Shown one piece after another: positions 48,561-61,599 of a DNA stretch of 64,000 nt; the stretch's first letter is position 1; every line of letters starts with the position of its first letter. Location: NCBI GenBank assembly GCA_032717465.1, contig CM064666.1, forward strand, positions 22,110,711-22,174,710, written 5' to 3'. The notes beneath the pieces were generated by a model. The model ran no database searches. It worked only from the letters and a program-made list of their open reading frames with translations, and was not told the DNA's origin. The stretch is from Coenobita brevimanus (Eukaryota; Arthropoda; Malacostraca; Decapoda; Coenobitidae). The translations under genes were made by a program, and so were the position numbers.

Positions 48561-50576
48561 CAATCCCTTATGCTGACCAGTGTTCTAGGCTCTAATGTTA
48601 ATTCCTCTGATGAAACTGTAATCTTACAAGGTGTAGGGAATAATTACTTCTCTGTCCCTCTGTGCAGACTGAATTAAGAGTCTGGTTTTGTTAATGGTTC
48701 CGTTATGGTTGGGTTGGTTGAGACACTCCCAATGTCAGGTGTAACTTTCTTACTTGGAAATGATATTGGTAGAAGTCAAGTGTGTCCAGCTCCTCAGTTG
48801 TCTGGTGAGCCAGTGGCTGCAGCCCAGGATTGTGATGTCCCTGATGTGTTCCCTGCATGTGCTGTCACTAGGTCTAAGTCTAAAGTTACTGGTGACTTAG
48901 AGGATAATGATGATGATGATGTTATCCTAGCTGACACTATTCTTGCTAATTTGGACCACTCACCAGATGAGGCAGTACCCCGTAGTGTTAATAATTTGTC
49001 TCGTCAAGAGTTGGTTGAGTTGCAGGTTGCTGACCTTGAGTTGAAAGGTCTAGCTAACTCTGCTTGCAGTGAGGAAGAGTCAGCTGGTGCTTCTACTTGT
49101 TATTATATAAAGTCAGGAGTACTTATGAGGAAGTGGAGACCCCCAACAGCATCAGCCGACTGTGAATGGGAGGTTGTACATCAAGTTGTCATCCCTAGTG
49201 TTTGTAGGCAGGATATCATTAGAGTGGCTCATGATTCCAGTTTGGCAGGACACCTTGGAGTGAGGAAGACTGTGGCACGCATTTTGAAACACTTCTACTG
49301 GCCAGGTATCTTCAGGAATGTTTCCTGGTATTGTAAGTCTTGTCACACCTGTCAAGTTGTGGGGAAGTGTAATCAGACCGAAAAGGTTGAACCTCTAGTT
49401 CCCATTCCTCCTTTTGAGGCGCCATTCACCCGTGTGTTGGTGGATATTGTGGGCCCTCTTCCTAATACTTCTTCAGGATTTTCTTATGTGTTGACCCTGA
49501 TTGATATGGCTACTCGTTATCCTGAAGCCATTCCACTTAGAAATATCTCAGCAAAGAACGTGGTTAAGGAAATGCTAGGGTTCTTCACAAAGTTTGGTCT
49601 GCCCAAGGAGGTACAGTCAGACCGGGGAAGTAATTTCATGTCAAATGTTTTCAAGCAGTCTCTGAAAGAGTTGGGCATCACCCAGATCACGTCTTCAGCT
49701 TACCATCCCCAGACCCAAGGAGCGTTGGAGAGATATCACCAATCACTCAAATCAATGCTCAAGAAATACTGTTTGGAACATCAGAAAGACTGGGATAAAG
49801 GTCTTCCATTCGTTGTATTTGCCGCAAGAGAATCTCCAAATGAATCACTGGGCTTCTCACCTTTTGAACTACTGTTTGGCCATGAAGTAAGAGGACCCCT
49901 TAAGCTACTCAAGGAATACTGGCTGTCGGAGGAAGATGACGTCAACCTGCTGGAGTATGTGATGAAGTTCAAAGAATGGCTGTCCACTGCTTTACAGCTG
50001 GCGAGAGAGAATTTAGGAGCTGCTCAGGAGAAGATGAAGACTTGGTATGATAAGAAGTCCAGGTTACGCCACTTTCAGCCAGGAGATCAGGTTTTGATTC
50101 TGCTACCGGTTCATGGGCAACCTCTTCAAGCCAAGTTTAGTGGTCCTTATTTCGTGGAGAAGAAACTCAGTGATGTCAACTATGTCATCGCCACACCAGA
50201 TCGTAGAAAGAACAAGCAACTTTGTCACATCAACATGCTAAAGTTATATCACAGGCGGGACGAAAATAATCCAGTCTGCAATGTAGCTGTTCCACCCGAG
50301 TCTGCAAGTGAAGCTCTCCCATGCAGTATGAGCCTGAGTGATAGTTTGGGGAAGAATCCTGATATCATGAATGATCTCCAGACTAAGCTTTCTCATCTAG
50401 CTCCCGAGGAAAGGCAGGAGTTTTCGGCATTACTGCATGATTACCCGCAATTGTTCTGTGCCACTCCAGGAAGAACCACTGTGTTGATGCATGATGTCGA
50501 TGTTGGAGACGCAAAGGCAATTAAACTGCCTCCTTACCGTGTGAACCCAGTGAAAGTTCCTCTCATCCAGAAGTAG
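48561..50576 (+). pseudogene. Protease remainder, spacer and integrase (copy 2)
   Basis: A TAA at 48675 splits the protease. From 48705 the frame is open for 623 codons: SGVTFLLGNDIG, acidic spacer DNDDDDVILAD, H2C2 finger (HDSSLAGHLG ... CKSCHTCQ), core with VDIVGPLPN, QSDRGSNF and HPQTQGALERYH (D, D, E), then the GPY/F module KFSGPYFVEKK. It ends at a TAG (50574) where copy 1 reads through; RT follows immediately in the same frame. This is the clearest integrase in the window. Confidence 0.94.
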
Positions 50577-51765
50577 CTTGGCTACCTCTTGGACCACAAG
50601 ATGATTGAGCCCTGTCAGAGCGAGTGGAGTTCTCCTGTCACTCTAGTCTCTAAGCCAGGTGGGTCACAGCGGCTTTGCATTGACTACAGACGTGTTAATC
50701 AGATAACCAAAACAGACACTTACCCTCTCCCTCGTGTGGAAGATTGCATACACAAGATCGGAAAGGCTAGGTACGTAAGTAAGTTTGATTTGTTAAAGGG
50801 ATACTGGCAAGTACCTATGACTGAACGTGCTAGGGAGATCTCATGTTTTGTAACACTAGGAAAGACTTTTGCATGTTCTGTAATGCCATATGGTATGAAG
50901 AATGCATCAGCCACATTTCAGAAGCTCATGAATGTTGTAACAGAGAGTTTGGCAGAGTGTGTTGTTTATATTGATGATGTATATATCTTCAGTGACAACT
51001 GGAAAGATCACCTATACCATGTCAGTAAATTTCTTGAGCGTTTGGTTCAGGCTAATCTTGTAGCTAATTTATCAAAGTGTGAGTTTGGTCAAGTTAAAGT
51101 TCAGTACCTTGGGTACGTGATTGGTGATGGACATGTTGCACCACCAGCAGCTAAGGTTCAGGTTATAAGTGATCTTCCCAGACCTAAAAGTAGGAAAGAG
51201 CTACAAAGATTTTTGGGAATGGTAGGTTATTACAGGAGATTTGTTCTTAACTTTTCACTTCTTGTATCACCACTTACAGACCTACTGAAAAAGGGAGTTA
51301 AATTTGTCTGGACCGATAACTGTGAATCCTCTTTCAACAAACTTAAAGCTATCCTATTAAGTCAGCCAGTGCTCGCTACTCCAAATTTTGCTAAGCCTTT
51401 TAATATGTCTGTTGATGCAAGTGATACAGGAGCTGGGGCTGTTTTGCTGCAAGAGGATGATCAGGGTATTGAACACCCTGTATCTTATTACAGTAAGAAG
51501 TTCACCTCAAAAGAACTACTCAACTATTGAGAAAGAGCTTTTGGCCTTGATTTTGGGTTTACAGCATTTTTTATTTTATTTGTGTTCTGGTTTTGACCCC
51601 ATAGTCATTTATACCAATCATAACCCACTGAAATTCCATAGTAAGTTTAAAGATAAAAATCAGAGATTGACAAGATGGAGTCTACTTCTTCAGGAGCATT
51701 CATTAGACATACAACATGTCAAGGGGAAAGAAGATGTTATTGCAGATTGCTTATCTAGACTTTAG
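50577..51765 (+). pseudogene. Ty3/Gypsy RT and RNase H after integrase (copy 2)
   Basis: 50589-51530: DHKMIEPCQSEWSSPVTLV, CIDYRRVN, KFDLLKGYWQVPM, MPYGMKNASATFQ, catalytic VVYIDDVY, FLGMVGYYRRF and the start of RNase H (MSVDASDTGAGAVLLQ). A 4-bp deletion near 51510 shifts the frame; RNase H continues as NYSTIEKELLALILGLQHF, YTNHNPLKF and ADCLSRL to 51765. Asn replaces Asp in YTNHNPL. Copy 1 is shifted at a different place, so the shifts arose after insertion. Confidence 0.93.
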
Positions 51766-51826
51766 ACAGATTAATTTAGAGTAATAAGAAATTTCCTTTG
51801 TAAATTTCTTTTTCTTTGTGGGGAGG

Positions 51827-52628
51827 TGTTACATAGCCTATGATTTCATCATCCTTTGTGTAATTCTAACGTACAGTATGCTGCATGTTTGATCACGAGC
51901 GTGTTTTACCTCACTCCCCCCGCCCTCCCTTATGCCCTCCCTATAGTAGAGTAAGTCGTTCTTTCTGTTGTTCAGAGCAGGAGTGCCAACTCTTTGTTCC
52001 CTATGGCTTCATTTGCGCGTCCTTCTTACAAGTTGTATCAAGCTCTGCCGGCCCGTATATAATGAGCTCAGTCTCTGCATTAATTGCCACTTAGATCTAA
52101 TCCTCATTTTGTTCACATCTCTGTCCTCCTCTGTACAGTTGTTATTATTGTGAGTGCTCAGGAAGTCTCCAACCATCAAGCAGCTGTATAATTTGAGTAT
52201 AACTGTTATTGCATTTTTTCTTGTACTGTGTAGCGTAAGGTGTTAATTCTTAGGCCTAGTGAGGTTTTTTGTAATTAATGTAAAGTTTTTGTGTCAGTCA
52301 TTATTAATAATATTTTGTATCTGTAATAATATATCTTGCATTCACCGAGTATTTCCCAGTGTATTCTCATTTTATCAGGGCTGACTTAGATAAATTTACT
52401 CTTGCTAATTTCGTGTTAATAGAGTCTATTGCAGTTAACCATATATTTAACCTGTTTCTTTGCCATTACATTATCCTCATGAGTCCTGAATGTTTTGTTG
52501 TTAGTTTGAGCATTAAACTTTAACTTGTAATTTTACCTAACTCTTTTGTTTTGAACCTGGAACTTTACGGGACAGTAGTGATTTTTAGTATTCTCACTTA
52601 AAGTGTACATTATCTTTCTCTGTTCCGT

Positions 52629-52632
<4 letters not shown>
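51827..52632 (+). repeat. 3' LTR of Gmr1-like copy 2
   Basis: 806 bp, TGTTACATAGCC to TCCGTAACA, followed directly by (TA)n. Confidence 0.94.
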
Positions 52633-52724
<92 letters not shown>

Positions 52725-52725
52725 G
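52633..52725. repeat. (TA)n(CA)n compound microsatellite
   Basis: TA to about 52707 then CA to about 52724. The sequence beyond it (GTATACACAATAGGGCTGCAG) matches the pogo-bearing repeat at 24420-24445 inverted. Confidence 0.97.
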
Positions 52726-52749
52726 CGTATACACAATAGGGCTGCAGAT

Positions 52750-54797
52750 AATTTTTTTTTTTATGCGAGAAAGATGGAACCAAAGGCCATCAGCCCGCAA
52801 TAACAGTTCCCTCCAAGAGAAAAACAAAATACAATAAAGAGCCAAATTCAAGATCCAATCATTTCGAGATGCCTGGACACACTGCGCTTGAAAGACCTTA
52901 GATCATAGGAAGCAGGAAGTACAGACAGAGCTGACCTGTTGCATAAATGAAGGACTGGGAGTAACGGTTAACTCTTGCATTAGAGAGTTGGACAGAAAAG
53001 GGATGAGACTTTGCTGCTAGACGAGTCCCACACGCCCGTCGTAGAGGTTTAGGAAAGCATGGAGACAGTTCAGAAGAGCAGTGACCATTAAAGTAGCGAT
53101 AGAAAAGAGATAAAGATGCAACAGTGCGGCGAAGAGACAGAGATTGAAGGGAGTCAGTAAGAGGAGAAGAGTTAATGAGACGAAAAGCCTTTGACTCCAC
53201 CCTATTGAGAAGAGCTGTATGTGGGGAGCCTCCCTACACATGAGAGTTGTACTCCACACAGGGGTGGATAAAACCCCTGTATAGAGTCAACAATTGTACA
53301 GGGGTAAAGAAAGAACGGAGTCGGCTTAGCACACCTAATCTCTTGGAAGCAGATTTTACAAGAAATGTAATATGTTCTTTCCAAGATATATGAAAACCCA
53401 AGCATGTTCAAGGATGATGCAGGATTAAGCTGAATATTATTAAACATTAGTGGGTATACCTGTGGAAGATTTTGTCGGGTTGATAGGTGTAAGAACTGAG
53501 TCTTAGATGCATTAAAAACAACCAGATTATTTTTACCCCAGTCAGAGATACGAGCCAAGTCAGACATTAGGTGTGACATAGCCTCATCCCTTGTTTGTCG
53601 AAGTAACTGCTGAGATGGGTGTTGCGGGAATAGAATGGAAAGGTGAAAGGTGGAGTCATCAGCGTATGAGGGGATAGGGTTAGATATACAGCTTAGAAGG
53701 TCATTGATGAATAAAAGGAAGAGAGTTGGTGATAGGACAGAGCCCTAAGGAACACCATTGTTGATAGATCTAGGAGAAGAACGATGGCCGTCTCCAACAC
53801 CGGCTATAGAACGACCAGAAAGGAAGCTATCGATGAAGGCACAGATAGAAGGATGGAAACCGTAAGAGGGCAGTTTGGATATTAAAGATTTATGCCAGAC
53901 TCGATCGAAGGCCTTTGAGATGTCAAGTGCAATGGCAAAGCTTTCGCCAAAGTCCCGAAAGGAGGATGACCAGGAGTCTGAAAGGTAGGTGAGAAGATCG
54001 CCAGTGGAGAGTCCCTGACGGAACCCATACTGACGATCAGAAAGAAGGTTGTGACAGGAAAGATGCCTTAAAATTTTTCTGTTGAGAATTGACTCAAAAA
54101 GTTTTGAGATACAGGACGTTAAAGCAATTGGAGGATAGTTGGAGGGTTGGGAGTGGTCACCCTTCTTTGGAACTGGCTGAATGAGAGCAAACTTCCAGCA
54201 AGAAGGAAAGGTACAAGTTGACAGACAAAGGCGAACGAGTTTGCCTAGGCAGGGTGTAAGCACAGAAGCACAGTTCCTGAGAACAAGAGGGACTCCATCA
54301 GGCCCACATGCATTGTTAGTATTGACGCCAGTGATGGCAGAAAATACATCAGCTGAAGACATTTTAATGTCAGCCATGAGGAAGTCAGAGGGTGGAAGTG
54401 ATGGAGGAACAGCACCGGGATTGTCTAAGGTGGAATTGGATGAGAAAGTCTGCGTGAAGAGATCTGCTTTATCAGTAGAAGAAATAGCTACAGAACCATC
54501 AAAGTAGAAAAGAGGAGGGAAGGATGATGAGATAAAGTTGTTAGAAAGGTTTTTGGCAAGGTGCCAGAAGGAGCGGGAAGAATTCGAGTTGGAGAGTTGA
54601 GAGCATTTAGTACGGATGAAATTATTTTTAGCAGAGCGAAGAACAGACTTAGCAATATTCCGGGCAGAAACGTAAAGATGATGTGATTCAGGGGTGGGTT
54701 GGCTCTGGTACCTTTTGTAGGCCCTCTCCTTGTTGCGGACAGCATTTGAACAAGCGTGATTAAACCAAGGCTTTCTTGCATTAGACAAAGGATACGA
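52750..54797 (-). mobile_element. 5'-truncated Jockey/I-like LINE, second copy
   Basis: A poly(T) at 52750-52762 marks the tail; the 5' break is at about 54797 in the endonuclease-RT linker. Same family as 15914-19229. It interrupts a pogo-bearing repeat: the words on either side (CCATCTAG and TTATCTGCAG) are contiguous at 24411-24429. Only a 2-3 bp overlap is possible as target duplication. Confidence 0.92.
52898..54788 (-). pseudogene. LINE reverse transcriptase, broken (second copy)
   Basis: 54788-53745 (347 codons) covers the linker and RT up to NNGVP, with [20 protein letters not shown] and [24 protein letters not shown] replaces the Gln of the conserved GVPQGS block. After a damaged stretch around the YADD region, the C-terminal part continues at 53579-53202 (HLMSDLARISDWGKNNLVVF) and 53200-52898 in other frames. 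Dead copy, with stops in different places from its sister. Confidence 0.9.
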
Positions 54798-55440
54798 GAA
54801 CTAGATGGTTGCAAATGCTGGAAGACACACTACATAATATAATGTGTTAGAAAAATTTACCAGTGCATTCATGATAACAGCCAATATAGATAAGGCTGTG
54901 AAAGTTTTTAGAACAACTGGTTTGTGGCCTTTCAGTGATGACATCTTTTGAAATGAGGATTTTATAGCAGCAACATTAAATGAGAACATTCTGATGCAAA
55001 TACTGTAGTTCTAAAGCATCTACACAAAGTAGTCGACTCTATTAACAATAGAGTGGACACAAATCATAATCAGGCAACCTTGGGTGCTCGAAGCAATAAT
55101 CTCAGCATCAAATGATATTTCCTCAGATCCTCAGTATCAGAATTATCAAACTGGAGCATCAGCAGACATCTTAATTTAGTGTCTATCTTTTTGCACTTCT
55201 ATATGGCGTCGATGTGTTTGATCAATCTTCACCCAAGCGCTCGGTCCGGTGGTTTTGGTTGTTTTTTACGGCCGGATGCCCCTAACGCCAACCCTACCCA
55301 TTTATCCAGACTTGGGGCTAGCACCGAGTTGAACTGTCTTGCCCCTCTGTGGCTGAGGGAGAGCTTTACATTTGACTGCCTCTAACAGGCCCCCTTAGTA
55401 TTGTCCCACGTGGCTGAGGCACGCACCCCATTTTGTCAGG
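54798..55440 (+). repeat. Pogo-bearing dispersed repeat, second copy
   Basis: Matches 23772-24440 inverted. The plus strand carries the pogo-like block VFRTTGLWPFSDDIF at about 54897-54945, followed by a stop and NEDFIAATLNE, and later the GGCCGGATGCCCC word (about 55268). Homology is interrupted only by small indels. Confidence 0.82.
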
Positions 55441-55700
55441 TGCATCCCTAGGGACAAAAGTCATGTACAGTACCTATTGTTCTGTGCATCGCTCATTGTT
55501 AATTCAGGTCATCCTTTATTTTGTATGCCACTCCCTGCTGCAGGTGTGCATAAGTTAAGCTTCAGTATTTAATCATTTTGTCAGGTGCATCCCTGAGGTA
55601 AAAAGTCAGTTACCTATTGTTCTGTGTATCGATCAGTTTTAATTCAGGTCATCCTTTGTTCTGTGTGTGTGCCTTTTTGCGGGTGTGCATAAAAGACCTC
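55428..55700. repeat. Two-copy tandem duplication, about 146-bp unit
   Basis: CATTTTGTCAGGTGCATCCCT occurs at 55428 and 55574; both are followed by CCTATTGTTCTGTG, AATTCAGGTCATCCTTT and GTGTGCATAA. No coding potential. Confidence 0.85.
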
Positions 55701-55781
55701 GACCCTTTGCGTTTCTCTATCATTCTGAAGATATACGAAAGTACTCATTGTCTCTCCTTTCATTTCTCCTGTGGTTATTTT

Positions 55782-57235
<1,454 letters not shown>

Positions 57236-57274
57236 TAAACTGCTAGGTAAATGCATTATTTCTTATTTATATCC

Positions 57275-57395
57275 GGTTAGGTTAGGTTAGATGAGGTTTG
57301 GTTAATGTCATGGGGGGTCTGGGGGGCGAAGCCCCTCAGTTAGGAAGCACGGCCAGGGTTGGGGGGTCTGGGGGCGAAGCCCCACAGTTAGGAAA
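57275..57395. repeat. TTAGG-like run and duplicated GGGGCGAAGCCCC stem-loop
   Basis: GGTTAGGTTAGGTTAG at about 57277 is three copies of the arthropod telomere pentamer. Two copies (57313-57345, 57361-57393) of GGGGGTCTGGGGG..CGAAGCCCC..CAGTTAGGA follow, each with a GGGGC-GAA-GCCCC stem-loop. Confidence 0.7.
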
Positions 57396-57598
57396 TACGA
57401 ACTCCCTAAGAAGCTTAAGATTATTTTCTTCCGAAGGATTTTAGTGTTTTTCGTTTGATTTTGATAACAGTTCCAGTAGGAAATCATTCGCTTTTGCGTT
57501 TTTCCCCCACCCAACACCCCGGTGTCCCACAGGTCCCCCAGTATTCTTGGGGGGAGGGGGAAGAACCGCAAAAAAATACGTTTCACGTGATAATAGGC

Positions 57599-57771
57599 GT
57601 CCAACCTGAGTGTTTTCTGTTGTTTTTGGTGTGATTTTTTTTTCATTTGGACCGGTCCTTTCCACCGGAAGTCGCTAGTGGCGTTCAACAAAAACTAGCG
57701 ACTTGCGATAGAAACGAAGGTCAAAATCGATCGAATCACACCAAAAACAACAGGAAACACTCAGGTTGGAT
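57599..57771. repeat. Nested inverted repeat (38-bp arms, 10-bp inner arms)
   Basis: The outer arms 57599-57636 and 57734-57771 match in inverted orientation at 36 of 38 bases. Inside, AAGTCGCTAG (57669-57678) pairs with CTAGCGACTT (57695-57704). The whole could fold into one long hairpin. It may be a foldback element or MITE; no target duplication is evident. Confidence 0.85.
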
Positions 57772-57779
57772 GAAAAATT

Positions 57780-60340
57780 CGGATAAGGGCAACGTGTAAA
57801 AATTGTCCGAAATTGACATGAAAATCATTAGACGGTATCTGTATTTATACAGTACAAGGAATACAATGGAAGGTTGTCACCCATTATCATCATCATCATG
57901 ACTCCTTCGCCATCTCAAGGATGAGCCAAATTACAGAAGTAAAAAAATTACTAACAACACGCATATTAAAATGGGATCATACACAATTCAGTCCTCCGGA
58001 ATTCTGACTCCACTTCACAGTTCTAATTGTCTGTTTCTTGATTCATCGTTTAATGCCTCATCAGGATCGTTGGGGCCCCTAAGAGGCAAGTAAACCAATC
58101 GCTTTCAGTGAATAGCGTCGGATGAGCAATAAACCTCAATCAACCATGGAATTTAAGTTATCGACCACCTTCGGTTGGAGCTCCTTTATCCGTTACATCG
58201 TTAGGCGTCAATTTGCTGGCTACTGTATATGGTCATCATACAACGGATTCAAATTTTCTGGATTACAGGATACGGTTTAAGTCAGTGCAGTCACTAAACG
58301 AGTGGATAGGAGGCTATCCCATCTGAAGATCGTCAGTTTTCAGAACATGACTATTGAACTTTCTTCCTTACCAGCAGTGCTACAGTTTGAAAACTGAAGT
58401 GAGTTTCAGTAAATGCTAGGGTCTGTTTCCATAGGTATCACAGGTATTCTGCAATTATTTAAAAGAATGTTGGAAGAGTCTAGGTAAGGGTTTGGCACTC
58501 CTCTTTTTTACCTAGATAGTCGTCAGACTAACTTTGTTTGTTAGGTAATATGAAACACATTTGTGTGATTGCTTATGGCTACGAGGTGAAGTCATATTGC
58601 AGAGGCCTGACTAGTGAGTGAATGAATGCTTGGCCTATTTCGTTAGGCATGCTATTTTTCAGGCATTCCATCAACCATGTTCTTCATTTTCCTTGGTTTC
58701 TGGGTAACAGGTCGTCCTCAGGTCGTTCTAGTTAGGTTAGAATAGATTAATATTGGTAAGTCCGGTCGGGTTAGGTTAGATTAGCTAAGGTCAGTTATTT
58801 TAACTGAAAATATCTTAGGTGATATAAATACATACTCTGAAATAATTCACATTATTTAATAATGTTCACAGAATCAGATTAGGAGTTTCTGACTCATGCA
58901 CAACCATAATGAATTACACACGATTTGATTTTTGTGTTCATTTTGACTCCGCTTATTGGCTTTTGTTTTTATTTAAGCAATGTTGAAGTGAATTTTAATT
59001 TTAAAAATTAGTATGGCCTATTGCTCTTCATAAAATTTCAGGGATGATGATGATGATGGTGATGATAATGATGATGATTTTTTGTTTTGTAAAGAAGGAA
59101 CCAAAAGCCCGCATGATTGGGATTTTTTCACTTTTGATATTTCGTGTTTTTTTTTAACTAACAATATTCTACGTAATTCGATCGATTTTGAAATTTAATT
59201 TTGCCACAAATGACTCCTACCCCTACAGATGTATGAAGGCAGATACGAAATAAAATCAACAAAATCGATCGAAATTTGTCGCCTGATGTCAGATAAGGAA
59301 TCCTATCCAAATCGATGGAAATGCGTTAAAAACCTACCTGAATCGAATGTAATCTATCATTCATTTATCATTCGTCATCTAATCCTGCGTTGCCCCATGA
59401 GGAGCGTAGGATCTCGGGGCTAGGCAAGTTGGTTGTGACATTAAAGATGACTAGCCTCACTCATCGCTGAGTAGCATGACATTAGCAATAGACCCCAACC
59501 ACCCCTTGAATATAAAACTGCACAGGTTCAGTCCGATTGAAGCGCCTTAATTGTCCATAAAACCACCGGGCGCCATAATTTGCTTATATGGTTGCCACCC
59601 AGCGTGGTAAACGGTTTCCTGGTGTACAACAAACCATTTGGCTTGTCACTCAGTGTCGAGTCACCTGTAGACAGAAGGAAGAGGAAAGAATGAAGGGAAG
59701 AAAGACATAAGAGGAAGGGAGGAAGGAAGAGAGAATAGGTCAGGCACCAGAGAACAGCACTGCATCAAGTGAGTGGATGGTGAGCTCCCCCACCTACCAC
59801 TAACCAACCTATCATAACCAAACTGATTCTAACCTTGTCCAAAATGGGGAGGGATCGCTCCTATCAACCCCCCCTCCCCGTTCGTGTCATTAAGCAACCA
59901 GAATTTAACCTAACATTGAAATTAGCTCAAACCATCATAAAGACGCATTTGTTGTGGTTATGATATAGATATAAAATCCTGATGTAGGGCTACACCGGAA
60001 AAAAAAAAAAAATACTGAATTCATAATATTACCTCAGCCAAAAGTTAAAGCCATCGGCTTCCGTCTCCTTCATGTCGCTTCCAAGTATATGTACAGATAC
60101 TCACAAAAGTCGTGGCCCATCTTCAGACGGTCCCTTGTTTTTTGATGTGATAACACTGTAAGCCTTACAGCCTCACCACAACTAAGTACGCCAAACCGTG
60201 CATCTCACCATAGCGAAGCACACCAAACCATGCACCATCACCATGACAAACCACACTGCACATCACACGGCACACCACACTACCACGCAATTCACCATAC
60301 CAAATCATTCCGTGCAAAACATGACACATCCCATTACATC
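57780..60340. other. No gene seen; minor simple repeats
   Basis: Contains ATC/GAT runs (57888-57898, 59043-59078), GGTTAGGTTAGATTAG-like words (58735-58795), a purine-rich stretch (59680-59740) and a short A-run (60000-60012). Open frames are short and unconvincing. Confidence 0.5.
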
Positions 60341-60344
60341 ATAC

Positions 60345-60705
60345 CACAAATTGTGACTTGGTGGAATGAGGAGTGTGCTTTGTCCAGGAGAATCTACAAA
60401 ACTGTTAGTAGAAGGTACAGGAAAAATAGATGCCGTCTTTTTAAAAATTCAGTTCAAGAAAGCTCGTGCCCCTTATCGGTAAGTTCTAAAAAACTCACGT
60501 CACACATCATAGAGAACTTGTTTCATATGTTACTTGGTCCGCTTTTTTACCATTAGTCTGGAAGAAGTTGAGGAAAATAACGGGCAAGTATTCGTCCTTT
60601 CCTCCCTTAGTACTACAGGGGTCCTCTATCCAACATCTCTGAGGTAGCTTCAGCCCTGGCAGGGCACTTTTATATTTCTAAATCAGATTTCGTCAAGCCA
60701 ACCCT
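60345..60705 (+). pseudogene. LINE endonuclease-RT linker fragment
   Basis: The plus strand reads TWWNEECALSRRIYKTVSRR followed by YRKNRCRLF; then, in shifted frames, VWKKLRKITGKYSSFPPLV and SNISEVASALAGHFYISKS. These are the usual blocks between endonuclease and RT of Jockey/I-like LINEs (a Trp-Trp-x-x-x-Cys motif, then a W-K-K-x-R-K-I-x-G block, then an ALAxHF block). It is truncated on both sides and related to no other LINE in the window closely enough to name. Confidence 0.6.
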
Positions 60706-60715
60706 CTCAGGCACG

Positions 60716-60776
60716 GTCACGCGATTCGCGTGACGTGGCCTGCATTGTGAAAAGGCACAGTCACGCAAATTGCGTG
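60716..60776. repeat. Two short near-perfect palindromes
   Basis: GTCACGCGATTCGCGTGAC (60716-60734, 9-bp arms) and CACGCAAATTGCGTG (60762-60776, 7-bp arms) share the GCGTGA half-site. A further TTGCGTGA follows at about 60822. Confidence 0.7.
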
Positions 60777-61599
60777 GTTTAAGCACCAAAATAATCGTCA
60801 GAAAAAAACTTATAAGCCGATTTGCGTGATTTTTTTATGCGTCATAGCGCCGCCAATGCTCTCTCGAGGTAAGTTATTGGCAACACTGTGTCGCTTCATC
60901 TACTTCAGCCTGCTCCCTCCAACCTCAGTCATTGTCAAGCAGCCAGGCGGTGGGTGTGACAGCTCACGGTTCCCTTTAAATCCTCCATTATTTTCCCCGT
61001 CTCGCCCGAAGCAAAGGCCCCTATTGACTCAGTGTGATAATACATTGTATGTGAACATATAGTGACGTGATATTGTCGATGGAACATACATATATGTGTT
61101 GAAAAGGAATAATGGCGGTTAGGAATCGTTGGCCCTTGGAGACAGACGCATGGTCAGTGTAGTGGGGTTTTGCCACTCCGCCCCCCTGTAGGCCTTATGG
61201 CGTGAGTTGAAATACGTCAATAAATGAAGCCAAGGCCTAAATATATATTGTGTGAAAGTTGCTGTGGATGGCATGGTGAAATTATGGAGCCAGCAAGTGT
61301 TACGGACGGCGTAGGGGCAACCCGGAAGTCGGGAGGGGAGAATTGTAGCGGTGTTTTATGGCTTGAATTATTGTGATTCTGATCGTGTAAATGCGCATGA
61401 AACTGTATCAAATATACGTAAAACATGCAGTAATTGCGTATGGAATTATATGAAATATACGTAAAACATGCTATGAGTTTCCGTGAACGAGTGTGGTGTG
61501 TGCCAAAAATAGCATTGCCTCATACTCTCAGGGATAAAATGACGGTATAATGCAGTCACGAGCGGAATATTTGCCGAGGTTGTGGTTGATGCATTGTTT
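60777..61599. other. No gene seen
   Basis: Weak short repeats (ATACGTAAAACATGC near 61415 and 61460) foreshadow the tandem array that follows. The 78-codon frame at 60826 has no recognisable content. Confidence 0.45.

Larger units (their letters stand above)
46308..52632 (+). mobile_element. Gmr1-like Ty3/Gypsy retrotransposon, copy 2
   Basis: About 6.3 kb with LTRs at 46308-47099 and 51827-52632, primer-binding site just after the 5' LTR, and polypurine-like GTGGGGAGG before the 3' LTR. Internal order is gag, zinc knuckle, protease, integrase, RT, RNase H, as in copy 1 but without the LINE. From 47181 to about 51520 nearly everything is in one frame, broken by about six nonsense codons, so the progenitor most likely had one gag-pol ORF. 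Bounded by (TA)n on both sides. Confidence 0.93.

Noticed and set aside
57308..57691. 127-codon minus-strand frame
   Set aside because: Covers the duplicated GC-rich stem-loop and half of the inverted repeat; no domain.
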